A stretch of 64,000 bases of DNA from an uncultured Sphingosinicella sp. GTDB taxonomy: Bacteria > Pseudomonadota > Alphaproteobacteria > Sphingomonadales > Sphingomonadaceae. Below, piece after piece: positions 55,883 through 64,000 of the stretch (positions are counted from its first letter, which is position 1; every line of letters begins with the position of its first letter). The notes under the pieces were generated by a model, which worked only from the letters and a program-made list of their open reading frames with translations, was not told where the DNA came from and did no database searches. Made by a program: the position numbers and the translations under genes. The stretch is from the NCBI RefSeq assembly GCF_902806315.1, contig NZ_CADCWD010000017.1, positions 30,080 through 94,079 on the forward strand. The letters run 5' to 3'.

Positions 55883-56305
55883 ACTGTCCGGACCCTTCGC
55901 AAGGGAGCGTCCCAGCCCCCCACGAGCCGGCTCACGCAAACCGCCCTATACCGCGCGGCAGAACCGTTCCTTAGCGCAAAATAGGAAGGTCGCCAATCCT
56001 TTGAGCACGTTGACCTTTCCTGCCAGAAAGGCGACTGGCGGGACCGACATGGCTGCCGACTCAGCACGGGACGATTAGGCTCAGGCTGCGCCGCGGGCAA
56101 TAATGATGCGGCAAACACCCCTACTCGCCGAAATCGGTAACCGTCCGATTGTCAGCTTCGCGCCCCTATCGAACGAGCTTCGTAGCCTCAGGGAAATCAA
56201 CGGCAGCTTAGACCACTTCGAAACTTCGGGGTTACTCCGCTGCTTCTTCAAACTAGACGCTCGTTCAGGAGCAAAGGTCTAGTTGAATGCAACGACCATG
56301 ATTGA
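55883..56305. other. Intergenic region upstream of the type I secretion operon
   Basis: About 420 bp between two divergent genes. On the minus strand a TATAGG about 10 nt before 55939 could be a -10 box for the secretion operon, but no good -35 is seen. A 59-codon frame (56103-56282, plus strand) has no ribosome binding site. Otherwise nothing recognisable. Confidence 0.4.
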
Positions 56306-57433
56306 ATGTTAGATCTGGCTTGTTGGAACACGCGCCTGAATACAGCTACCTTGGTTGCAACCTTGGCGCTGCTTGGGTGCAACCGCGATCAGCCGGCCGC
56401 GAGCGAACCGTCGGATCGTCGCAGCCAAGTCGGCGCAACCGATGGCAGCAGACGGTTCGGGGCGCTGTTCTGTGCGATCGCGGACGATCACGGCGCCTCG
56501 TTAGAGCATGCTCGGCCATGCCGGGAAGCGCTGCACAACGTGGGCGAACGGGTGCACAGCGGGGCAGCGCCGCCCGTGCCCAAGCGCGGCGAGTTCTCCT
56601 CCGTCCGGCTGGTCATCGTCGCGGGCATATTTGGTCAATGTGTGGCGAAGTACGCGCTGCCGTTCCAGGATGCCGCGCCACACCTAAAGGCCGCGCACGG
56701 ACTTGCGGCAATGGAATGGATTCCGGTTTCGGGCCGCTCCAGCAGCGAGGCCAATGCCGACGCGATCGCGCGCTGGCTTGCCGAACATCCAACTGCGCCA
56801 GGTCAGAAGTTGATCCTGCTCGGGTACTCCAAAGGTGCAACTGACCTGATTGAGACTGCTGTCAGGCACGCAGATGCGATCCCACCGGGAAGCGCGATCG
56901 TCAGTGTAGCGGGCGCGGTAATGGGTACGCCGGCAGCGGACGAAGGCAAGGCGATCTTCCACGCTTTGTCGAGGCTGCCGCTGCCGAACTGCCCGCCGGG
57001 AGACCGCGGCGGAGCGGACAGCCTGACGACAGATGCGCGGCGCGCCTCGCCTGCGTCGAAGGCCCTGCCCGCCCGGTTCCGCTACTTTTCGCTCTCGGCC
57101 TTTGCGCGAAGCCCGAACGTATCGCGCGCGCTGCGCCCATCCCACGCGGCGCTGCAGCGGCGCGGCGGGCCCAATGATGGGCAGATGCTTGCACGCGACG
57201 CCGTGATCCCGGCCGGTCGGCAGCTCGGGTTCGCCAATGCCGATCATTGGGCGGTGGCTTTACCGCTTCGTCGAGCGATGCCGTGGGCGGCAAGTCTCCT
57301 CGACCGGAACGACTACCCGCGCACCGTTCTCCTCGAAGCTGTGATCGCCAGCGTTATGACTGAGCCAACAGCCGAGAGCCCGCCGCCTACTCAAGTGAGT
57401 TCGCAAGCGTTTGCCGTTCGTCCCGCAGGGTGA
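56306..57433 (+). CDS. Putative alpha/beta-hydrolase lipoprotein
   Basis: 375-aa protein with a lipobox (VATLALLGC, Cys about residue 25) and, near residue 174, GYSKG (in LILLGYSKGATDLIE), a G-x-S-x-G nucleophile elbow of lipases/esterases; LVIVAGIFGQC is the likely first strand and a late FANADHWAVALP supplies a candidate His. No close family recognised. It overlaps the GIY-YIG gene by 4 nt (GTGA), so the two are coupled. Confidence 0.65.
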   Translation: MLDLACWNTRLNTATLVATLALLGCNRDQPAASEPSDRRSQVGATDGSRRFGALFCAIADDHGASLEHARPCREALHNVGERVHSGAAPPVPKRGEFSSVRLVIVAGIFGQCVAKYALPFQDAAPHLKAAHGLAAMEWIPVSGRSSSEANADAIARWLAEHPTAPGQKLILLGYSKGATDLIETAVRHADAIPPGSAIVSVAGAVMGTPAADEGKAIFHALSRLPLPNCPPGDRGGADSLTTDARRASPASKALPARFRYFSLSAFARSPNVSRALRPSHAALQRRGGPNDGQMLARDAVIPAGRQLGFANADHWAVALPLRRAMPWAASLLDRNDYPRTVLLEAVIASVMTEPTAESPPPTQVSSQAFAVRPAG

Positions 57434-57789
57434 CGAAAGCCACCTGGATGATGGAGGCACGGCGGGCAGCCGGCATCTTGCGAGCTACCACTCGGGGCAC
57501 AAGCAGAGCGAAGCACTCCGTCTATGTGGTGCTGTTACATAGCCCGGCTCTCCCGGAGCGGTGGGGCTTGTACGTTGGACAGACCTCCCGTGACCCGGAT
57601 TGGCGGTTCGATCAGCACAAGCTCGGGTACAAGGCGAGCGGTGTTGTCAGAAGATTTGGCGTGCACCTGCTGCCCGATCTGGTGGAGCACCTCAATCCGA
57701 TGGAGCAGTGGGAGTCGCTGGAACTGGAGGCCACACTTGCCGAAGTGTTCCGGGCCGCAGGAGTGCCTTGGGTTGAGGGCGGCCACTAA
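57430..57789 (+). CDS. GIY-YIG nuclease-like small protein
   Basis: 119 aa. VYVVLL and LYVGQTSRDPDWRFDQHKLGY form the GIY-YIG core (Y..., YVG, Arg and His of the active centre), followed by VRRFGVHLLPDL and the conserved Glu in SLELEATLAEVFRAAGVPWVEGGH. It is a single domain, as in standalone GIY-YIG proteins of unknown role. GTG start at 57430 overlaps the stop of the hydrolase gene. A DNA target is unknown. Confidence 0.7.
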   Translation: MTKATWMMEARRAAGILRATTRGTSRAKHSVYVVLLHSPALPERWGLYVGQTSRDPDWRFDQHKLGYKASGVVRRFGVHLLPDLVEHLNPMEQWESLELEATLAEVFRAAGVPWVEGGH

Positions 57790-57820
57790 AGCCCAACGCC
57801 AGACGCTCAATGCGTAAGCC

Positions 57821-58879
57821 CTATGGCAGCACGATATAGCCGATGTTGGGTGAAGCCGTTCCCTTAAGCGCCGATCCGTAAACGTCGCCCAGCGCATCCC
57901 GGCCGCGATGGTGCTCGATCCGCAGCCAGGCGCTCTCGTCGATGAAGCGCGACATCTCATGCCGGACCCGATAGTTGAAGGCCGAGGCTCCCCAATCGCC
58001 TGAGCGCTTCGCCAGCCTGTCCGGCGCGAAGAAAAAAGCGGGCTGCGGGCCGGGAAGCGGCTTGTCCATGGCAGGCGCCCTGGCCTCGTGGTGCGTGACG
58101 CCGACCACAGCGCTGTGCACAAGCCGATCTGCGAAGCGGTGGTGCACGGCCGCGCGTACGGCTGTGTCTCCGGCAACATCGACGAACGCGACCGGACCGT
58201 CGACGTCGAGTTGCGAGACTTCGCGGTAGCGCAAGACATCTCCGTAAAGGCCGAGACTTGCCACGAAGGCAACGTTCTTGTCCGACGTGAGCGCTATCGC
58301 CGTCGCGCCCCGCCGCGCGATCATGGAGGCAAGGCCTAGTGCCGTCCTGCTCGATGCGCTGGAGATGATAATGGTTGCGTCCGGCGCTTCTTCCTCAAGC
58401 AGGTCGTCCAGGAGGAACGAGGTCGTGAAGAGCGGCTTAAAGAGCGCGAGATGGTCGTCCTGCTCCGACACCCGCGCGTCAACATAGCCATTATACGCCG
58501 CCGGTAATGCCGCTCGGTGCGGCGACGCATCGACGTAACCTCCGCCGGACGGCCGGATGCTCGTCACAAAGTGCGTCGACATCGGCAGATAGCCGTACAG
58601 TCGCAGCCCCGCCGAGACGCCGTCGGCCTTCGACCGCAGGACGCGCGCGAAACCCCAGACCGGGATCCGCCCCCAATTCCCCGGTGCAGGAAAGAAGCGC
58701 CAGTAGCCGAGCTGGTCGCCAACCACGCCGTAAGTGATGTTGTTTGCGGTAAACGAGAACCGCTCCACCTGGAGCAGCGCTTCGCCGGGCGCGAGTTCGA
58801 CCGTATCGGGCGCGGGGATCGGCCGCAGCTCGGTTTGCGACAGGTCGGCCCTGTCGACCAGGAAGTCCCAATGCTCCAT
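57821..58879 (-). CDS. DUF2855 family protein
   Basis: 352-aa cytoplasmic protein with the layout of a degenerate medium-chain dehydrogenase: an N-terminal GroES-like part (PGEALLQVERFSFTANNITYGVVGDQLGYW) and a Rossmann-like part (TIIISSASSRTALGLASMIARRGATAIALTS). It matches DUF2855, whose members have no established reaction. ATG at 58879 with GGAGG upstream. Transcribed alone on the minus strand. Confidence 0.85.
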   Translation of the reverse strand: MEHWDFLVDRADLSQTELRPIPAPDTVELAPGEALLQVERFSFTANNITYGVVGDQLGYWRFFPAPGNWGRIPVWGFARVLRSKADGVSAGLRLYGYLPMSTHFVTSIRPSGGGYVDASPHRAALPAAYNGYVDARVSEQDDHLALFKPLFTTSFLLDDLLEEEAPDATIIISSASSRTALGLASMIARRGATAIALTSDKNVAFVASLGLYGDVLRYREVSQLDVDGPVAFVDVAGDTAVRAAVHHRFADRLVHSAVVGVTHHEARAPAMDKPLPGPQPAFFFAPDRLAKRSGDWGASAFNYRVRHEMSRFIDESAWLRIEHHRGRDALGDVYGSALKGTASPNIGYIVLP

Positions 58880-59117
58880 TGTCAGCCTCCAGCCTCAGCC
58901 GCATCGCCATTTTGCAGTTTGTTGCACCCGGTAGGGTCTGTCTTGACATAAGCGAACGGCAGCTCTGACCCAAAAGTTGACGTTCAGGGCGGCTTGAGCG
59001 CTCCCCGAAACCGGACATTAATTCAGGTGATTCTCTTCGGCTCGTACTGGCCGTAGGCGGACCGCCTGGTCTCGATGGAAAACGGATGTAAGCGGCTGTT
59101 GCGTGCGTGTCCGGCGC

Positions 59118-59873
59118 TCAGGCGGATTTCTCGTTCCAGGCGAAGTCGAAGGCCCGACGGCTTGGATTGATCCCGGCCAGCATCATGCCCTGGCCGCGCG
59201 AGGCGTGGCGGTCGCTCAGCGGCATGTCGGCGGGATCGCGCATCTGGATGAGCAGGGTGGTGCGCGCCTCGCCCGACACGTTCGCGCCGGAACCGTGCAC
59301 GAGCAGGTAGTGCGTGAAGATCGCGTCGCCCGCCTTCGCCGGGATCGGTGTCGCGCCCGCGATCGGATATTGCTGCTCGGGAAGATGATGGTCGCTGCCG
59401 ACCGCGGGGAGCGGGCCGAGCTTGTGGGTGCCCGGGTAGACGCACAGGCAGCCCTTCTCCTCCGGCGCGTCATCGAAGTGGAGGATGACGGCGATGACCG
59501 AGTCGTCGCGGTGCGGAAAATATGGGTAATCCTGATGCAGCGGGAAGGACGAGCCCCTCTCCGGCGGCTTGATGAACATCTTGTTGTGGTGGAGCTGGAC
59601 GTTCGGCCCGATCAGGTCCTGCGCAATGCCGGTCAGCCGTTCGTCGGTGAGCAGGCGAGTGAAGGCGGCGTCTCGGAAGTGGATGTCGTGACTGTGCTGG
59701 ATCGACGTATCTCCGCGAACGCTTTCCCAAGTCGCGTCCGTCTCGCCCTGCCGCTCGGCGAGCGCATGGATGCGCGCGCGGTAGCCGGCCGCCTCCTCGG
59801 CGCCGAGCAGCCCGCGCACGTGGACATAGCCGTTCTCGGCCCAGAAGGCCTTCTGCTCGCTCGTCAGCCTCAT
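59118..59873 (-). CDS. Phytanoyl-CoA dioxygenase family protein
   Basis: 251-aa Fe(II)/2-oxoglutarate-dependent oxygenase fold. The metal triad is visible: HQDYPYF (His, Asp) and the distal His in LLVHGSGANVS; the Arg for 2-oxoglutarate is in EARTTLLIQ. Relatives hydroxylate small molecules (phytanoyl-CoA, ectoine, natural products). ATG at 59873 overlaps the GH63 stop (ATGA), making it the last gene of the TonB-GH63-PhyH operon and suggesting its substrate is connected with the imported glycoside. Confidence 0.9.
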   Translation of the reverse strand: MRLTSEQKAFWAENGYVHVRGLLGAEEAAGYRARIHALAERQGETDATWESVRGDTSIQHSHDIHFRDAAFTRLLTDERLTGIAQDLIGPNVQLHHNKMFIKPPERGSSFPLHQDYPYFPHRDDSVIAVILHFDDAPEEKGCLCVYPGTHKLGPLPAVGSDHHLPEQQYPIAGATPIPAKAGDAIFTHYLLVHGSGANVSGEARTTLLIQMRDPADMPLSDRHASRGQGMMLAGINPSRRAFDFAWNEKSA

Positions 59874-61147
59874 GTCGCGCTCCTCGCCCAAGCGAGCCAG
59901 ATCGCCGCCGTCCAGGAGAAATCGTCGCCGCCGCTGCCCAACCCGTCGATCGGGCTATATGCCTCGAAGAAGCCGGTCTGGTCCATCATCGCGCGCGTGT
60001 CGCTCCGCACCCGCCCCGCCTCTCCGGCGTGACCGGCTTCGGCAAGGCCGGTCCCGATCATGTAATTGACCACGGCCCAGACCGGCCCCCGCCAGTAACG
60101 GATCATCTGAAAGCCCGGATCATCCGGATCGAGGCTCGGGACCGTGAAGCGGACCTTTGCCGCGATCCGCGCGAAGTGGGCGAGCATCGCCGCGTCCTTT
60201 TGGGCATCCCTCAAACCGGCGTAGAAGCTGAGGAAAGACGCGCTGGTGACGAAGCCGGAATGGCGGCCGGTCAGGAGGTCGCGCGAGCACCAGGTACGGC
60301 GCTCCTCGTCCCAGAGCCAGCCGATCCCCGCCTCTGCAATCGCGACGAGCGCGCGCAGCTCGTCGGCCTCCGCCTCGCGCCCGAGCATCTCGGCGAGCGC
60401 GAGCAGGTCGCGGTTGGCGCGGAGCAGGATCATCGACATGCCGACGTCGGCGACGCGGAACGGGTTTGCGGCGGCTATCTCCGCATGATCCCAGCCTCGC
60501 GCACGGCCGAACTGGACCAGCGCGAGATAGCGGTCATATTCAAGCTTGGTCGGCCGCATTTTGGCGTCGAGGTGGCTGGTGTCGCGGCGCGTATATTCGC
60601 CGACTTGTGAGACGTCGATCGCCTCGCCGGGCGCGTCCCATTCGGGCGAGTTGTCGCGGCCCGTCTCCCACGGGTGCAGGGCGACCACAATGCCGCGTTG
60701 TTCGGGATCGCGATTCCTGGCGAACCAGCGATGCCAGGCGAGCAGCCTGGGTAAGAGCGCCTCCAGCCGCGGACGGAAGCTGTCGCCCTCCCCGGCCGAC
60801 TCGGCGCGCACCCACAGCGTTCGCACGACGCTCGCGGCGACCGGTGGCTGCGTGATGCCGGAGGTGACCGGGTCGCGGCCGGTCGCCCAGACGGACGGGC
60901 CGGGGAAGTAGCCCGGGTCATCCTGCCAGAAGACGATATGCGGCACGAAGCCGTCCGCCCACTGCGCGCGAAAGAGCGTCTCGATCTCGGCCCAGGCGCG
61001 GTCGCGGGCCCACGTGTCGAAGCCGAGCGCGACGAAGGCGGAGTCCCAGTTCCACTGGAAAGGATAGACGCGCCCGTTCGGCACGGTGTAGTCGCCGCGA
61101 TCGTTCGCGCGCAGCGTAGCGCGTGCAGCCTCGTCGAGATCAACCAC
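59870..61147 (-). CDS. GH63-like glycosidase (glucosyl-/mannosylglycerate hydrolase type)
   Basis: 425-aa (alpha/alpha)6-barrel hydrolase without signal peptide, so cytoplasmic. YPFQWNWDSAFVALGFD, HPWETGRDNSPEWD (candidate catalytic Asp) and MMDQTGFFEAYSPIDG (candidate Glu region) match the MGH1-like GH63 group that includes mannosylglycerate and glucosylglycerate hydrolases. Substrate is inference. Follows the TonB receptor by 5 nt. Confidence 0.85.
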   Translation of the reverse strand: MVDLDEAARATLRANDRGDYTVPNGRVYPFQWNWDSAFVALGFDTWARDRAWAEIETLFRAQWADGFVPHIVFWQDDPGYFPGPSVWATGRDPVTSGITQPPVAASVVRTLWVRAESAGEGDSFRPRLEALLPRLLAWHRWFARNRDPEQRGIVVALHPWETGRDNSPEWDAPGEAIDVSQVGEYTRRDTSHLDAKMRPTKLEYDRYLALVQFGRARGWDHAEIAAANPFRVADVGMSMILLRANRDLLALAEMLGREAEADELRALVAIAEAGIGWLWDEERRTWCSRDLLTGRHSGFVTSASFLSFYAGLRDAQKDAAMLAHFARIAAKVRFTVPSLDPDDPGFQMIRYWRGPVWAVVNYMIGTGLAEAGHAGEAGRVRSDTRAMMDQTGFFEAYSPIDGLGSGGDDFSWTAAIWLAWARSAT

Positions 61148-61152
61148 GCGCT

Positions 61153-63741
61153 TTAGAAATTAAACGTCAACCGGCCGGTGATCCGGCGCGGCAGCACCGG
61201 GCGGCCGACGAAGAAGGCGCCGCCCGCTGACTGGCTGTTGTCCTGGCGGGGCGACCCTTCCGTCACCGCGTCGGAGTTGAACAGGTTGAAGACGTTGACG
61301 CCCAGCCGCACCAGACGCTCGCCGCCGATATCGAACTTGTAGCCGGCATCGAGATTGACGACGTGCCAACCCTCCAGCTCGATGAGGTTGTTGGACGCGA
61401 CAAAATTCTCTCCGGTATAGTTGGTGAAGATGGAAGCATCGAGCCGGTCGTCATCGTAATAAAGCCCCACATTGTAGAGCAGGTTGGGCTGGCGCTCGAG
61501 CTCGTTGCCGATGATCGCCGGATTGGGCGTCGGCACGCCGGCCACAGCCGTCTGGAATTGCGTATATTTGTGATCCTGGAGCGTGACGTTGCCCTCGACG
61601 GTGAGAACGTCGAACAAGCGCGCGCTGACCGTCGCCTCGACGCCGTAGGACTCGGTGGCGACGAGATTGACCCGCTCCTCGAACCCGCCCCCGGGTGCGT
61701 TGACGAACAGCACCTGTCGGCGGTTGGTGAGCTTGGTATAGAGCCCGGCCAAAGTGGCGGTGAAGCCGCGACTGCCGTATTTGACGCCGACCTCGGCCTG
61801 CTTGATGATCTCGCCGGAATAGGACTGGGTGGGCGGCGACGCGCTGGCGTTTGCGGGCGTCCCGGCAGGGAGCGGCTGGAAGGTGACCGACCGGAGCTCA
61901 GGGAAGAAGTAGCCGCGCGAGGCGTTGGCGTAGACATTGAAGTCGTCGGTTATCTTGTAGAGCGCGCCGGCGGCGACCGCCCATTCGGTCGTGTCGACCT
62001 CGCCGGTCAGGAACCCACCATTGCCGAAGCTCACGTCGCGCAACGCTGTCGACAGGTTGGGCGTGGTCGGGTCGGTGACGAAGGTCGATGCGCGCTCGCG
62101 TCGGATGTCGCCTTTGAGCCGCTCGACGCGGGCGCCGATGTCGAAGTTGAAGCGCTCGCCCTCGATCTGGTCGGCGACATAAAAAGCGTAGCGTTCCGCC
62201 TGGTGCCGGTTGTTGACGTAATTGCCGACGCTGGCGTCGAGCAGGCCATTTCGCGAGATGATGGTCTGCGCGCCGGTGGTCGGGTTGCGAACGACGACGT
62301 TGATGAGGCGGGGCTGGTTGTTGAACTCGGCCAGGTAGCGCGTGGTGATGTTCACGTCGCGCGCGCGGGCGTTTCCGTAGAAGCCGCCGAGCGTGAAGGT
62401 GTGCTCCACGCTGCCGGTTGTCAGCTCCTTGGTGAGGTTGATCTCGGCGGTGAAGTCGCGCGCCGGGCGGTCGCGGTCGGTGAAGCGGTTGGCGAAGACG
62501 AGGAAGTTGGCGGGCACCGCGCTGCCGTCGTCAGCGAAGGTAAATGTCGCGTTGGCGAGCGTGCCGAGATTGCGGTTGGTAAGGAAGCCCTGCAGCGACT
62601 CGGGGACATTCACCACGCCGTCACCGTCGGACCACAGGCCGAACTTGTGGTCGTAGTCGGAATATTTGGTCCGCGCGTTCAGGCCCCAGCCGTTGCCGAA
62701 CTCGCGCTCGAACACCAAGGCGAGCTGTCCGCCCTGCGTCGAGACGCTGTCCTCGATGTCGCTGACGTACGGGCCGGTGGGCAGCATGAAGCCGAGCCCT
62801 TCGGTGCGATTGTGCTGGACGGAGCGGACCACGCGTCCGTCATTGCCTGGCACTCGGTTGCGGGTCGTGCCGTCGAGCGGGATCGGCAGGTAGAACACGA
62901 CCTTATCGTCGATATACTGGCCGTAGAGGGTGATCGATCCGCCGCCGTCAGCGAACTCGTGCTTGAGATTGCCGCGCAGCTGGAACCCTTCGGTATCCAA
63001 GCCGGTGCGGATCGGGCCCTCGTCGTACCGGTAATAGCCGGACAGCGCGTAGAACAGGTTGGTGCCGAGCGGGCCGCTGATCGCGAAGTCGCCGCGGTAC
63101 CTGTCGCGCTCGGCGACCTCGATCTGGGCGATCCCGCGCGTCCGCTCCGATCCCGTGCGGTTGATGTAGTTGATGAGGCCGGCGACCGAGCCCGGGCCGA
63201 ACAGGTTGGACACGCCGCCGCGGACGAACTCCAGCCGCTCGATGCCGAGATCGTTGCGGTAATAGACATCGTACGCCGAGCTGTTGAGCCCGAAGGTGCT
63301 GAATACCGGAATGCCGTCATACATGAGTGGCGTGAACTGGAATTGGCCGCCGGACGGCAGGCCTCGGATGAACACGTTGGTCGCGACCTCGCCGCCGCCC
63401 GCGTCGGCCTTGATCGTTGGAATGGTATTGAGGATGTCGGCCTGGCTGCTCGAGCTGAGCTTGGCGAGCCGGTCGTCGTCGAGCGTGGTGACGGCGAGCG
63501 GCGTGTCGAGCGCGGCGCGCGCGCGACTGGTGCCGGTCACGATGATGGTCTCGCCCTCGTTCGACTGGTCGTTGCCGTCGACCCCCGGGGCGTCCTGGGC
63601 TTCGCTGGTCTCCCCAGCGGTGGTGCCCGGGCCCGGCGCAGGGGGCTGTTGCGCGGCCGCGGCGGTTGCCGGCAGGAGCGCCAAGGCCGTTGCCGCCAAC
63701 AGGCCGCTGCGAATGTGACAAATTGCGCGCGTGGACCGCAT
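61153..63741 (-). CDS. TonB-dependent outer-membrane receptor
   Basis: 862-aa receptor: signal peptide (SGLLAATALALLPATAAAA), plug domain (GETIIVTGTSRARAALDTPLAVTTL, then DILNTIPTIKADAGGG) and a 22-strand barrel ending in the typical C-terminal phenylalanine (RRITGRLTFNF). It imports a substrate across the outer membrane with TonB energy; the glycosidase that follows suggests a small glycoside, but iron chelates cannot be excluded by sequence. ATG at 63741 has GGGGAGG upstream; the frame is open further up but without sense. Confidence 0.93.
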   Translation of the reverse strand: MRSTRAICHIRSGLLAATALALLPATAAAAQQPPAPGPGTTAGETSEAQDAPGVDGNDQSNEGETIIVTGTSRARAALDTPLAVTTLDDDRLAKLSSSSQADILNTIPTIKADAGGGEVATNVFIRGLPSGGQFQFTPLMYDGIPVFSTFGLNSSAYDVYYRNDLGIERLEFVRGGVSNLFGPGSVAGLINYINRTGSERTRGIAQIEVAERDRYRGDFAISGPLGTNLFYALSGYYRYDEGPIRTGLDTEGFQLRGNLKHEFADGGGSITLYGQYIDDKVVFYLPIPLDGTTRNRVPGNDGRVVRSVQHNRTEGLGFMLPTGPYVSDIEDSVSTQGGQLALVFEREFGNGWGLNARTKYSDYDHKFGLWSDGDGVVNVPESLQGFLTNRNLGTLANATFTFADDGSAVPANFLVFANRFTDRDRPARDFTAEINLTKELTTGSVEHTFTLGGFYGNARARDVNITTRYLAEFNNQPRLINVVVRNPTTGAQTIISRNGLLDASVGNYVNNRHQAERYAFYVADQIEGERFNFDIGARVERLKGDIRRERASTFVTDPTTPNLSTALRDVSFGNGGFLTGEVDTTEWAVAAGALYKITDDFNVYANASRGYFFPELRSVTFQPLPAGTPANASASPPTQSYSGEIIKQAEVGVKYGSRGFTATLAGLYTKLTNRRQVLFVNAPGGGFEERVNLVATESYGVEATVSARLFDVLTVEGNVTLQDHKYTQFQTAVAGVPTPNPAIIGNELERQPNLLYNVGLYYDDDRLDASIFTNYTGENFVASNNLIELEGWHVVNLDAGYKFDIGGERLVRLGVNVFNLFNSDAVTEGSPRQDNSQSAGGAFFVGRPVLPRRITGRLTFNF

Positions 63742-63864
63742 CTGATCCTCCCCTCTCGATCGGCGCCGATCGCGGCGCGCGGCCGGAGTTTCGCCCCCGT
63801 GCCTTTGGATACGATGCTGAAACGAGCCGCGGCGGGCGGCTAGTCTCCAAGGTTGGAACAGTCT

Positions 63865-63881
63865 GTTGCCGCTTGCGCAAC
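63865..63881. promoter_or_regulatory. Candidate LysR binding box
   Basis: GTTGC-N7-GCAAC, a perfect 5-bp inverted repeat containing T-N11-A as LysR-type regulators prefer, in the 175-bp gap between the divergent lysR and TonB genes. Suggests that the regulator controls the TonB operon. Confidence 0.5.
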
Positions 63882-63916
63882 TCTGGCTTAGCCTCGCCCG
63901 CGAAAGGGGACGGGAA

Positions 63917-64000
63917 GTGCTCGATCTGGGTGATCTGGTGGTGTTCACCAAAGTGGTTGAGACGGAACGCCTGACCAAGGCGGGGCAATTGCTGGGTTCC
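63917..64000 (+). CDS. LysR family transcriptional regulator, 5' end only
   Basis: The first 28 codons (GTG start, MLDLGDLVVFTKVVETERLTKAG) match the N-terminal helix-turn-helix of LysR regulators; the gene continues beyond the window. GGGGACGGGAA precedes the GTG. Divergent from the TonB-GH63-PhyH operon, the usual arrangement for its own target. Confidence 0.75.
   Translation, partial: MLDLGDLVVFTKVVETERLTKAGQLLGS

Noticed and set aside
56103..56282. 59-codon ORF (MMRQTPLLAEIGNRPIV...)
   Set aside because: No ribosome binding site, no recognisable motif; composition alone is not enough.

Overview
This is a GC-rich alphaproteobacterial chromosome segment, most likely from the order Sphingomonadales. 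The evidence is a circularly permuted (two-piece) tmRNA gene with an ANDN-type tag, a class I lysyl-tRNA synthetase, the rimP-nusA-ylxR-infB-rbfA-truB-rpsO-pnp order, and two families of dispersed palindromic repeats of the kind found in sphingomonads. All identifications come from reading the sequence and from remembered family motifs; no database search was run.

Left part (1-11.6 kb): lysK, a DUF885 lipoprotein, an RcnB-like protein, a NUDIX/TPM/TPM/LemA cluster and a PEP-CTERM-like surface protein. The tmRNA gene ssrA follows (about 8136-8460, own promoter, three 38-nt-period repeats at its end). Then come two paralogous mini-lipoproteins with their own terminators, an alpha/beta hydrolase and phosphatidylserine decarboxylase.

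Core block (11.6-38.2 kb): the translation/RNA operon on the minus strand reads rimP, nusA, ylxR, infB, rbfA, a GNAT gene, truB, rpsO, pnp, behind a good promoter near 22.2 kb. Upstream lie a lipoprotein, an ICMT-type methyltransferase overlapping a type III polyketide synthase, and a divergent PQQ-type sugar dehydrogenase. Next are trmB, metK with a 20-bp palindrome in its leader, lnt, kptA, a beta-carbonic anhydrase remnant, sdaA, a pabB-pabC fusion, msrB, glpX, recJ and tRNA-Glu. Palindromic repeats lie inside the reading frames of truB and lnt and at the 5' end of ylxR.

Accessory region (38.2-46 kb): beginning at tRNA-Glu there is a run of damaged or incomplete genes. These are a twice-frameshifted Imm33-like gene, a TolC-like gene with a runaway 3' end, a membrane-fusion protein split by one in-frame TAG, a MacB/LolD-type ATPase with no permease, and an RTX protein gene with one frameshift. 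About 600 bp without a convincing gene follow, then two small coupled membrane ORFs.

Right part (46-64 kb): a histidine-utilisation cluster (hutG divergent from hutI-hutU-hutH), a complete type I secretion operon (TolC, ABC permease/ATPase, HlyD; minus strand), a lipoprotein hydrolase overlapping a GIY-YIG gene, and a DUF2855 gene. The window ends with a compact operon of TonB receptor, GH63-type glycosidase and phytanoyl-CoA-dioxygenase-like protein, divergent from a LysR regulator cut by the window edge. This last operon reads as an uptake-and-hydrolysis system for a small glycoside.
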